The translations under genes were made by a program, and so were the position numbers. DNA of 64,000 bases. Source: Polyangium spumosum. Its GTDB lineage: Bacteria; Myxococcota_A; Polyangia; Polyangiales; Polyangiaceae. Of the stretch, positions 26,477-34,303 are shown one piece after another; within the stretch, counting starts at the first letter, position 1, and every line of letters begins with the position of its first letter. Where the stretch lies: assembly GCF_009649845.1 (NCBI RefSeq), contig NZ_WJIE01000003.1:124001-188000 (forward strand), read 5' to 3'. The notes beneath the pieces are model-generated. The model did not search any database. It saw only the letters and a list, made by a program, of their open reading frames with translations, and had not been told where the DNA came from.

Positions 26477-27859
26477 TCATGCGACGCCGACCTCGTCGAT
26501 CAGCGACAGGCGCGTCCTCGGCTTCAGCGGGTTCTCCCTCGAATACTTCATTCGTTCGAGGGAGGGTTCGAAGAAAAACTCCTTTTCGCCGAAGGCGGGC
26601 CGCAGGTGGTCGAGCCAGGTGGCCCGAGGGTCGAACCGCGCGAAGAAGGGCCGCCCGACCCAGGCCGGGTCCCGCGCCTGCGTGAAGCGCAACGCGAACA
26701 CCTTCGTGCCCATGATCTCCGGCGTGCCGTCGATGACGACCTTGCCCGGCGTCGCGCTCATCGAGGGGCCCCGGACCGTCCGGGCGAGCCCCGAGACACG
26801 CGCGTAGGCGTCCCGGAAGATCTCGTGCGCGCGAACGAGGGGCACCTCGAAGTAATGACGCGCCCCGGTATCACGCTCGATGAACATGTAATACGGCACC
26901 GCGCCTGCGCGGACCTGCGTCCGCCACATGTCCTCCCACACCTCGGCCCTATCATTGACGTGACGGATCAGGGGCGCCTGGCACCGCACCGTCGCCCCGG
27001 TCGAGAGGACGCGGGCGAGCGCCTCTTTTGCCGCCGTGGTCGCGAGCTCGCGCGGGTGGCTGTAGTGGGCCATGAATGCGAGGTTCTTTCCCGCGCGGAC
27101 CACCTGCTCGAACAGGCGCAAGAGATCGTCCGCGTCGGCGTCGTCGAGGAACCGGAACGGCCAGTAGGCCATGGACTTCGTCCCGACGCGGATCGACGCG
27201 ACCTGCGGCAGCGCGAGGAGCGGCTCGATGTAGCGGCGGAGCAAGCCCGTCCGCATGACCATCGGATCGCCGCCCGTCAAGAGGACGCTCGTGACCTCCG
27301 GGTGGGCCTGGATATACCGGACAAACTCGTCGACCTCGTTGCTGGCGAACTTCAGGTCGTCGAGCCCGACGAACTGGGGCCACCGGAAACAATAGGTGCA
27401 GTAGGCGTGGCAGGTCTGCCCCTGCGTGGGGAACAGGAGCACGGTCTCCCGGTACTTGTGCTGGAGTCCGCGCACCGGCTGCCCGTCCAGCATGGGGACG
27501 TTGAACTCGAGCTGCCCCGCCGGGTGCGGGTTCAACCGTCCCTGGATCTCTCGCGCCGCGGCCTCCACCGCCGCCGGGGGCGGGTTCGTGGCGAGCAGGC
27601 TCTCCATGCGACGAAAATCGTCATCGCCGAGCATGTCCCGGTGCGGAAACGTCAGCCGGTAGATCGGATCGTCGGGGATGTTGGACCAGTCGATCAGCTC
27701 GTCGAGCACGTAGTTGTTCACCCGGAACGGGAGAACCGCCGAGACGACCTTCATGGCATTCCGCTCGGACGCCGGGAGCGCCGCGAGCTGGGGGATGCTG
27801 TCGATGTCCCTGCGTCGGAACACTTTGAACTGGCTTGGACGCTTCGCGGAAAGGGACAC
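26477..27859 (-). CDS. KamA-family radical SAM/PLP 2,3-aminomutase
   Basis: A 460-residue protein of the lysine 2,3-aminomutase family. The SAM-cluster motif is CHAYCTYCF (Cys150, 154, 157), followed by LLTGGDPMV and a RVGTKSMAYWP block, as in KamA. The PLP-binding lysine is probably Lys373 in MSATPGK, where KamA itself has a Gly-rich PGGGGK loop. The change suggests a different substrate class (lysine, glutamate and arginine 2,3-aminomutases all occur in this family). The product would be a beta-amino acid. The start is GTG at 27857-27859 with AAGGAG five bases upstream and a good promoter with two operators beyond. AsnB follows in the same operon. No acetyltransferase partner (as in N-acetyl-beta-lysine synthesis) is present here, so the pathway is open. 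Confidence 0.88.
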   Translation of the reverse strand: MSLSAKRPSQFKVFRRRDIDSIPQLAALPASERNAMKVVSAVLPFRVNNYVLDELIDWSNIPDDPIYRLTFPHRDMLGDDDFRRMESLLATNPPPAAVEAAAREIQGRLNPHPAGQLEFNVPMLDGQPVRGLQHKYRETVLLFPTQGQTCHAYCTYCFRWPQFVGLDDLKFASNEVDEFVRYIQAHPEVTSVLLTGGDPMVMRTGLLRRYIEPLLALPQVASIRVGTKSMAYWPFRFLDDADADDLLRLFEQVVRAGKNLAFMAHYSHPRELATTAAKEALARVLSTGATVRCQAPLIRHVNDRAEVWEDMWRTQVRAGAVPYYMFIERDTGARHYFEVPLVRAHEIFRDAYARVSGLARTVRGPSMSATPGKVVIDGTPEIMGTKVFALRFTQARDPAWVGRPFFARFDPRATWLDHLRPAFGEKEFFFEPSLERMKYSRENPLKPRTRLSLIDEVGVA

Positions 27860-27876
27860 GGCAACTCCTTCGATCG

Positions 27877-27909
27877 TTTGAGTTCAAATCTTATAATTTT
27901 GACGTCAAA
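27877..27909. promoter_or_regulatory. Paired palindromic operators TTTGANNTCAAA
   Basis: TTTGAGTTCAAA (27877-27888) and TTTGACGTCAAA (27898-27909, a perfect 12-bp palindrome) share both half sites. Their centres are 21 bp apart, two helical turns on the same face. One lies in the promoter spacer and the other over the predicted transcription start, the usual place for repressor operators. No regulator gene of an obvious DNA-binding family lies next to them, so the cognate protein is unknown. Confidence 0.6.
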
Positions 27910-27918
27910 CATTCGCAA
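27890..27918 (-). promoter_or_regulatory. Promoter of the aminomutase-asnB operon
   Basis: Reading the minus strand, TTGCGA (27918-27913) and TATAAG (27895-27890) are separated by exactly 17 bp. They lie 31 bp or more upstream of the GTG start at 27859, inside the most AT-rich stretch of the neighbourhood. This fits a sigma-70-type promoter with a leader of about 24 nt. Palindromes lie in the spacer and over the expected start point. Confidence 0.6.
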
Positions 27919-28252
27919 CAACAAAAACGTCCAAGCTGCGCGTGCGCCCCGGCACACCCCGCCCCAAAGCGCCGAGAAATGCAGCAAATTCGTCTGGTTA
28001 TATGGAAAACAAAACCACGAACGCAAGCGTGCCCACCCCCAGAGCAAGCAAGCTGACCACGTGCCACAAACCACATTTTGGCGACACTGCACGAGGTAGA
28101 GGAGCGCACAGCCCATTCCACCATCCCCGAATTTGATTCGAGCGTCGCGCACGATGGCTCTTGTCGACGGGAGCTCGACTGGGGTAGAGTGGGATCGTTT
28201 TTCTTCCGTGGGGTAGGTGCTTCGGGGGGATGCTCGAACCGAAGGAACCCAC
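27919..28252. other. Intergenic region upstream of the PAS-STAS gene
   Basis: About 330 bp of relatively AT-rich DNA separates the divergent aminomutase operon and the PAS-STAS gene. It should hold the latter's promoter, but I could not choose a convincing one. GAAGGA at 28241-28246 is the ribosome-binding site. The few short open frames here show no coding character, and I see no RNA gene. Confidence 0.4.
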
Positions 28253-29203
28253 ATGGATCATGCCGAGAGACTGCGTCGAATCGCCAATTCCTTGGCGCGT
28301 ATCGCCGAGGAGGCGGTGCCCGACCTGATCCAGGATATCGACGAGGGCCCGCTCGGCGACATCGAACAGAACCTCAATCGCACCATCGAGAGCCTGCGCA
28401 CGCGAAAGCAGGAGCGCCTCCTCTTCTCCGTGGGCCCGGTCGTCGTCTTTCGATGGCGCGCCACCGAGGGCTGGCCCGTCGAGTATGTCTCCCAGAACGT
28501 GATCGATCTCACGGGTTTTCCCATGGAGGATTACCTCGCGGGCGCGCTCAAATACTCCGACCTCGTGTACCCGGAGGACCTGAAACGCGTGGGCGAAGAG
28601 GTCGCCACGTTCAGCGCGAGCGGCGCCGAATGGTTCGCCCACGAGCCCTATCGCCTGAAGCGGCGCGACGGACGAACGCTCTGGATCGCCGATTACACGG
28701 TCATCCGCCGCGACCCGGAGAGCGGCCAGATCACCCATTACTTCGGCTACATCTTCGACATCACCGACCGCATCGAGCAATCCCTCGCGCTCGAGCGCAA
28801 CGAGCGGGCGCTCCGGCAGCTCAAGAGCCCGCTCCTCCATGTCTGGGACGGCGTCCTCGCGATGCCCGTGCTCGGCGCCGTCGACGAGGCCCGCGCCTCG
28901 GCCATGACCGACGCGCTGCTCGCCGAGATCTCCCGCGGCAATGTCCGCGTCAGCATCCTCGATCTGACGGGCCTCGAGGACGTGGACGCCGCGACGCTGG
29001 AGCACCTCATGGCCATGGTCCGCGCCGCCACGCTCCTCGGCTGCCAGTGCCTCGTCTCGGGCATCTCGCCCCGCGTGGCCACGATCATCGTCTCGCTCGG
29101 AATCGACGTCGCGAAGCTCTCCACCTTCGGCACGCTGAGCGCCGCGCTCGGACACGCCCTCGGCAGCGCTGGGCCGCGCCGCCCCTCCCGCCTCAACGCG
29201 TGA
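28253..29203 (+). CDS. PAS-STAS regulatory protein (RsbR-like)
   Basis: A 316-residue soluble protein. Residues about 60-180 form a PAS domain with PAC-type end (VSQNVIDLTGFPMEDYL, RLKRRDGRTLWIADYTVIRR, GYIFDITDR). A linker helix follows, and then a C-terminal STAS domain (about 195-300; RVSILDLTGLEDVDAATLEH). This order occurs in RsbR-type stressosome subunits and related anti-sigma-antagonist proteins, where a PAS ligand or redox signal alters STAS partner binding. No RsbS/RsbT partners are adjacent. The ATG at 28253 has GAAGGA 6 nt upstream and is preferred over an upstream GTG. Its last 11 bases overlap the end of the convergent MpaB/Lcp-family gene. Confidence 0.85.
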   Translation: MDHAERLRRIANSLARIAEEAVPDLIQDIDEGPLGDIEQNLNRTIESLRTRKQERLLFSVGPVVVFRWRATEGWPVEYVSQNVIDLTGFPMEDYLAGALKYSDLVYPEDLKRVGEEVATFSASGAEWFAHEPYRLKRRDGRTLWIADYTVIRRDPESGQITHYFGYIFDITDRIEQSLALERNERALRQLKSPLLHVWDGVLAMPVLGAVDEARASAMTDALLAEISRGNVRVSILDLTGLEDVDAATLEHLMAMVRAATLLGCQCLVSGISPRVATIIVSLGIDVAKLSTFGTLSAALGHALGSAGPRRPSRLNA

Positions 29204-30482
29204 ACGTCTCGACCGCCTTGTACTCCGCGCGCCGGGGCCCGAGGTGCGCGTCGAGCCATTGCTGCGCGCGCCGCCGCGCGAACCGCTCCGCCCAATCGTC
29301 GATCCTCCCGACGTGCTTGCGCGCCGTCTCCAGCGCGAAGACGAGCGGGGCCTGCGCGTACGGGTGAAACCTCCAGAGCCCCGGATCCGGCAAGCCGAAG
29401 GCGCGGAACGAGGCCGAGGAGACGAAGAAATGCGTATAGCCGAGCTCGATGTGGTATTCGAGCCTCTTCCGCAGGGCCACGAGCGGCGGATCCCCCTCGC
29501 GCGGCGCATACGATCGCACGTACGACCGCGCCAGGACCACGCCGTCCTCGCCCGCCTTCTTCGCGCCCTTCTCGAGGGTCGTGAACAGGAGGCGCAGGCC
29601 GTCCTCGTAGGTAGGCGGATACCACCGGGGCTGCATGCCCATCAAATGCCCCACGTACCGCCAGAAATGCATGAGCGCCTCGATCTCCTCGCGGCTCGTG
29701 CGATAACCGAGCTTCTTCAGCGCGACGAGGCCCACGCTGCCCGCCATGAGCGTGACCAGGCCGTCGGCCTGGCTGATCGGGACGCCCCAGGCGTCGAGGT
29801 CCCACGCCGGGTGCCGGAGGAGCCGCTTGCGCACGAATACGTGCATCAATCGGACGCGCAGCGCCGTCTTCCTCCCCGTCCCGCCCGGCCGCAATCCGCC
29901 CGGCTCCGAGACGTCGATCCAGAACGCGACCGTCTCCAGGAAACGCCGGTGCGCCGATTCCCCGGCATACGCGCCGGTGAACGCGAGCGGCTTCGCGACC
30001 GAGCACTCGTGATACCCTTCGAGCGTGGCGGCGCCCGCGAAGCTGAACACGTGCGTCCCGTGGCGCCGCCATACCCGCGCGCCGAGCTCGACCTTCTCCC
30101 AATCGAGCCACGCCGGCTCTGTCTCCACCTCGGCGAAGAGCGCCCGGAGCGACGCGGGCGCGTCCTCGATGGACGCCACCCCGCATTCGAGGGCCCGATC
30201 CACGAGCGCCCGCCCGGCCGCCTGCCCCCGCGCGAGGTAGACGTCCTCGACGAACGCCTCGGCCACGGGATCCGCGTCGTAATAAGAATACGCGAACGTC
30301 CGGACGAGCTCGTCAGGCAATACGGGATCGAAGCCGAGCAGCATCCGGAGGCGCCTGCGACGCTTCTGCGCGCCCGCCTCCTTCATGTTCGTCCAGTACT
30401 GGAATTCGGTCGGAATCCGGTCGACGGACGCCGGCCGGACAAACGCGTCCCCCTCCATCCCCGTCCCCTTCGTGCCCAGCAC
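29193..30482 (-). CDS. MpaB/Lcp-family (DUF2236) putative haem-dependent oxygenase
   Basis: A 429-residue all-helical protein of the DUF2236 family, which includes latex-clearing protein Lcp and fungal MpaB. The family block RVRLMHVFVRKRLL, including the His that ligates haem in Lcp, lies near residues 211-224. It is followed by WGVPISQADGLVTLMAG and WRYVGHLMGMQPRWYPP, both typical. There is no signal peptide, unlike secreted Lcp, so an intracellular oxygenase acting on an unknown, perhaps hydrophobic, substrate is more likely than rubber cleavage. It starts 39 bp after the stop of the AAA ATPase gene on the same strand and may be co-transcribed. Its 3' end overlaps the convergent PAS-STAS gene by 11 bp. 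The haem-ligand assignment is by analogy. Confidence 0.8.
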   Translation of the reverse strand: MLGTKGTGMEGDAFVRPASVDRIPTEFQYWTNMKEAGAQKRRRRLRMLLGFDPVLPDELVRTFAYSYYDADPVAEAFVEDVYLARGQAAGRALVDRALECGVASIEDAPASLRALFAEVETEPAWLDWEKVELGARVWRRHGTHVFSFAGAATLEGYHECSVAKPLAFTGAYAGESAHRRFLETVAFWIDVSEPGGLRPGGTGRKTALRVRLMHVFVRKRLLRHPAWDLDAWGVPISQADGLVTLMAGSVGLVALKKLGYRTSREEIEALMHFWRYVGHLMGMQPRWYPPTYEDGLRLLFTTLEKGAKKAGEDGVVLARSYVRSYAPREGDPPLVALRKRLEYHIELGYTHFFVSSASFRAFGLPDPGLWRFHPYAQAPLVFALETARKHVGRIDDWAERFARRRAQQWLDAHLGPRRAEYKAVETFTR

Positions 30483-30521
30483 GCAATCGAGATCGACGCG
30501 CGCCCCGAAGGATGGGTTTTC

Positions 30522-31802
30522 TCAATCGTCCCAGGGTCGGGACGACTCGAGGAGCCGCATCATTTCGCCCGAGGACACGCTCGGGACCGCACCGCTCTCG
30601 CTCTCCCCCTCCGATACCACGTGCCGCATCCTCGTCGAGCGCATCCCGTCACGCCCGCGCACGAGGTCGGCGAACACGATCGCCCGGGGCAAACCGCGGA
30701 GCGACGCGATGATCGCGGTCGAATGCGTGGACAGGAGCACTTGCGGTACGGTCGTCACCTCCCCGAGCGTCGGCGACGTCGCCGAGAGCAGCGAATCCAC
30801 GAGCGCGCGCAGCCTGCCCGGATACACGCCGTTCTCGGGCTCCTCGATCGCCACGATCGCCCCCCGCCGCGCCGATCGCAAGAGCGTGAAGAGCGCGAGC
30901 AGCCGGAGCATTCCGTCCGAGAGGAGCCGGGCCGGCAGGCGCTTCGTATCCATGAAATCGGCCTCCAGCCGGAGCTCGTCCTCGAAGGGCGTCACCTCGA
31001 AGCCACGAAACCCGGGCAGGAGCGTCTCCATGTCCTTCCGGATCGCCGCGCGCGACTCCGGCCCGAGCGCGGCGAGCACGGTCGGCAGGTTCGATCCGTC
31101 CTCCGCCAGCGTCGTACCGGCCGCTCGGTCGCTCGGCTTCGTGAGCCGATGCGGCTCGAGGTGCAGGAGCCGAAAGCTGCGGAGCTCGCGGCTCGTCGCC
31201 TCGACGAGCGCCGTCACGAGCGCATAAGGGAGCGAAAGCAGGCTGCGGTCCCGCCCGATGTCCACCGATAACGAAGGGCCGCCGTCGCCCGGCTCCATCC
31301 GCACGATCCGCTCCGGCCCCGAGGCCCCTTCGAGCTCGACGCAGAGCTCCGCCGTCCCGTACCGCGCGAGCGGCCCCCAATGCGGGTGATGCTCGATCCA
31401 CGCGTCCGCGCCCTGCCGCAGCGGCAAGAGCCGCTCCCGCGTGATCACGAGCCCGTCGAGCCCCCCGCGCTCGATCGTCCGCTCGATCTCGACCTCGTAG
31501 CGCACGCGCGACTGCCCGAGCTCGTGCCTCGACGACCCGGGCAAGAGCAGGAGCTCGACGGCGAAGCGCATCGAACGCTCCACCCCCTCGGGCGTGCGCG
31601 CGAACTGGTCCCGAATACGCCCTCGTCCGCCCTTGAACGCGGTGACCAGGTTCGTCTCCGCCACCTTCGCGAGCAGGGCGAGCGCGTCGAAGAGATTGGA
31701 CTTCCCCGCCCCGTTCGGCCCGACGATCGCGGTGAGCGGCTCGAGATCGAGCGAGAAGGCGCGCAACGACTTGAATCCGTCGATCTCGATGCGTGTGATC
31801 AT
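30522..31802 (-). CDS. AAA_21-type ABC/SMC-like ATPase
   Basis: A 426-residue soluble ATPase of the RecF/OLD/SMC-like ABC superfamily. The N-terminus ITRIEIDGFKSLRAFSL leads into Walker A GPNGAGKSN. The late part has Walker B AIVAIEEPENGVYPGRL and the H-loop LLSTHSTAI, separated by a helical insertion. There is no TOPRIM nuclease domain, so this is not a full OLD nuclease. I chose the ATG at 31802, which starts exactly at the conserved fold; an in-frame ATG nine codons upstream (31829) is also possible. Proteins of this type occur in defence systems and housekeeping contexts, but no recognisable effector gene is adjacent. The neighbours are pbpC upstream (42 bp from the longer start) and an MpaB-family gene downstream, which give no functional hint. 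Confidence 0.8.
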   Translation of the reverse strand: MITRIEIDGFKSLRAFSLDLEPLTAIVGPNGAGKSNLFDALALLAKVAETNLVTAFKGGRGRIRDQFARTPEGVERSMRFAVELLLLPGSSRHELGQSRVRYEVEIERTIERGGLDGLVITRERLLPLRQGADAWIEHHPHWGPLARYGTAELCVELEGASGPERIVRMEPGDGGPSLSVDIGRDRSLLSLPYALVTALVEATSRELRSFRLLHLEPHRLTKPSDRAAGTTLAEDGSNLPTVLAALGPESRAAIRKDMETLLPGFRGFEVTPFEDELRLEADFMDTKRLPARLLSDGMLRLLALFTLLRSARRGAIVAIEEPENGVYPGRLRALVDSLLSATSPTLGEVTTVPQVLLSTHSTAIIASLRGLPRAIVFADLVRGRDGMRSTRMRHVVSEGESESGAVPSVSSGEMMRLLESSRPWDD

Positions 31803-31870
31803 CCCGAGGTTCGCCCCTCCGCCCGGCATGCTAGGGCGGCTCCCCCCGGCGTGTCAAACGCCGTATTCGT

Positions 31871-34303
31871 TCATCGCACGGAGAAGCTCGTTTTTGCCGT
31901 TCGAACCGCGAGGAGGGCATCGACCGGGCGTACCACGAGCTCGTGATCCCCCCGCGTCGCGTGATACCGGACCCGGAACGGGAAGCGGGATCGGCCCACG
32001 ACCTCGCCATCCACCACGAACTCGACCTCGCCGACGCGCGGCTCCCCGGCGGCCGACGCCGAGAGCACGATCGCTTGCGCGGCGCCCGCCTCCTCCGCGT
32101 ACACGAAGACGCTGCCCGCCGCGGGCCCGTCGATTCGAAGGGCCGGCTCCGCGTGCGTCGCGTCCCCGCAGCCCCGCACGGACGAACGCGAGAGCCAGGG
32201 CAAACCAAAGGGATCACGGCCCGGCGCGCCGAGCGGCAGGGCCCCGAGAAAGCCCTCGTAGGCCTCCGGCAACACCACGATCGTGCGGCTCCCCCGCGAA
32301 TCGCAGGAGAACGGCGCCTCGCCCGGGCGCGCCCCCTCCCGCGTGCTGGCGCGCACGTGCCAATCACACGTCTCCTTGGGCGCCTCTCCGCGAATAAAAT
32401 GCCGCGACGCGTGATCCACGCAGGCGGGCCCGGGGAGCTTTCCCGTGAGGGGACAAACCTCCGCAGATTCGAGGTGCGCCTCGTCCCAGAGCGGCGCGCG
32501 CGAGGGCATATCCTCCATGGCGCGCCGCATCACGTCGGCGAAGAGCGGCCCCGCGCCGCTCGCGCCGGTGAGCTTTTGCGTCGGCGCGCCGTCCGCATTG
32601 CCGATCCATACCGCCACGGTCCGCTCGTGCGTGAATCCGACGCACCACGTATCGCGGTGCCCCGAGCTCGTCCCCGTCTTCACGGCCACCGGAAACCCGA
32701 GGTCGAACGGCCCTCGCCCGTGCAGCCCCCGCACGCGCGCCAGCGGATCGGAGAGCGACTCCGTCACGAGCGAGGCCACGGCCGCATCCATCACGCGCAC
32801 GGGCTCGCCCGCCGGCTCCTCGCCGGAGACGATTCTGGTCGGAATCCGCTCTCCGCCCCGCGCGAGCGCCACGTACGCGCCCGCGAGCTCGCGCAGCGTC
32901 ACCTCGCCGGTCCCGAGCGCGAGCGACAAACCATAATGCTTCGCTTCCCGATCGAGGCTCGAGAACCCGAGGTTCCTGAGCGATTCGAGCAGCCGCCCCT
33001 CCCCCACCTCCGCCGCGAGCCGCACCGCGGGCACGTTCAGGCTGCCCGCGAGCGCCTCCCGCGCGCTGATCGGCCCCTCGAATGTCCCGTCGAAATTGCC
33101 AGGCGCGTACGTCCCGCCCTGCTCGCTGAATCGCGTCGGCACGTCCGCGAGCGGCTCCGCGGCCGAATGCCCGTCGGCGAATGCGAGGGCATACACGAAC
33201 GGCTTCAGCGTCGACCCCGGCTGCCTCCGGGCCCGCACCATGTCGACCTGCCCCGCGATCGAAGGGTCCCAGTACGAACCACTCCCGACCCAGGCGAGCA
33301 CCTCCCCGCCCTTGTTGTCGACCACGATCACCGCCGCATTCTTCGCGCCCAGCGAGGCGAGCGCCGCGAGGTGCGTGCGCACGAGCCCCTCGGTATCCTC
33401 CTGCAATCGAAGATCGAGCGTCGTCTTCGTCACCCCGTGCCCCCGCTCGCCCGGCTTCGACACCTCGCGCAGGGTCGCGTCGACGAAGTGTGGCGCGTAA
33501 AACGGCCTCTGGACCCTCCGCACCACGATCGGCTCGTCCACGGCGCGCGCGTGGTCGGCCTCGCTCATCACGCCCCCCTCGCGCAGATCGTCGAGCAGCG
33601 CCCGCTGCCGGAGGCGCGCGCGCTCCGGATGATCATACGAACCGAGAAACGAAGGCGCGCGCGGCAGCACCGCGAGCCACGCGGCCTGCGCCCAGCTCAG
33701 ATCCTTCGCCGAGACCCCGAAATACCCGAGCGCCGCCGCCTCCGGCCCGGTGAGCCCGTGGCCATACCCGAGCCGGTTCATGTATGCCTCCAGGATCGTC
33801 CGTTTGTCCACGGCCTCCTCGAGGTTCTGCGCCCGCGCCGCCTCCGTGACCTTGCGCTCGAGCGTCCGCGGGGACGGTTTTCCCTCGGCGTCCAGCAATT
33901 TCACGAGCTGCTGGGTGATCGTGCTCGCGCCGGACACGATACGCCGGCCCTTGAGGTTCTGCCCGATCGCCCGCGCGATCGCTCGCCCGTCGACGCCGTC
34001 GTGCTCGAAGAAACGTTTGTCCTCGCTCACGAGCGTCGCGAGCACGATACGATCGCCCATTTGATCGAGCGAGACGGGCCTGCCGCGTTGCTCGGCCTCG
34101 GAGCCGATCTCGCGCAGGAGGCGCCCCTCGCGATCGACGATTTGATGCCCCTCGTGCCAGCGGTCCGCGAGGCTCGCCGAGGGCTCCCCCGCCGCGGCGC
34201 GCACGTGCTGCGATGCGACGGCGACGCCGAGGACGACGCAGGTGATCACGCCCGCCGCGAGGGCGAGCCGCCCGAGGGCCTTCCTGGAGGGTCGCCATTT
34301 CAT
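31871..34303 (-). CDS. pbpC: Penicillin-binding protein 1C
   Basis: An 810-residue bifunctional peptidoglycan synthase anchored by one membrane segment (about 11-30). The GT51 glycosyltransferase domain shows EDKRFFEHDGVD (catalytic Glu near 94) and GASTITQQLVKLL. The transpeptidase domain has the SxxK box STLK (Ser364, Lys367), SLN (421-423) and KTGTS (542-546). A C-terminal PBP1C-specific Cys-containing region follows (CPLTGKLPGPAC) with a beta domain. All catalytic motifs are present. It begins inside the stop of the upstream alpha-2-macroglobulin gene (ATGA). The two families are commonly paired in bacteria, and the macroglobulin is thought to protect the periplasm while PBP1C repairs the wall. 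Confidence 0.95.
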   Translation of the reverse strand: MKWRPSRKALGRLALAAGVITCVVLGVAVASQHVRAAAGEPSASLADRWHEGHQIVDREGRLLREIGSEAEQRGRPVSLDQMGDRIVLATLVSEDKRFFEHDGVDGRAIARAIGQNLKGRRIVSGASTITQQLVKLLDAEGKPSPRTLERKVTEAARAQNLEEAVDKRTILEAYMNRLGYGHGLTGPEAAALGYFGVSAKDLSWAQAAWLAVLPRAPSFLGSYDHPERARLRQRALLDDLREGGVMSEADHARAVDEPIVVRRVQRPFYAPHFVDATLREVSKPGERGHGVTKTTLDLRLQEDTEGLVRTHLAALASLGAKNAAVIVVDNKGGEVLAWVGSGSYWDPSIAGQVDMVRARRQPGSTLKPFVYALAFADGHSAAEPLADVPTRFSEQGGTYAPGNFDGTFEGPISAREALAGSLNVPAVRLAAEVGEGRLLESLRNLGFSSLDREAKHYGLSLALGTGEVTLRELAGAYVALARGGERIPTRIVSGEEPAGEPVRVMDAAVASLVTESLSDPLARVRGLHGRGPFDLGFPVAVKTGTSSGHRDTWCVGFTHERTVAVWIGNADGAPTQKLTGASGAGPLFADVMRRAMEDMPSRAPLWDEAHLESAEVCPLTGKLPGPACVDHASRHFIRGEAPKETCDWHVRASTREGARPGEAPFSCDSRGSRTIVVLPEAYEGFLGALPLGAPGRDPFGLPWLSRSSVRGCGDATHAEPALRIDGPAAGSVFVYAEEAGAAQAIVLSASAAGEPRVGEVEFVVDGEVVGRSRFPFRVRYHATRGDHELVVRPVDALLAVRTAKTSFSVR

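Noticed and set aside
29193-30482. Secreted rubber-cleaving latex-clearing protein
   Set aside because: The family block is present but there is no signal peptide; only the broad MpaB/Lcp family can be supported.
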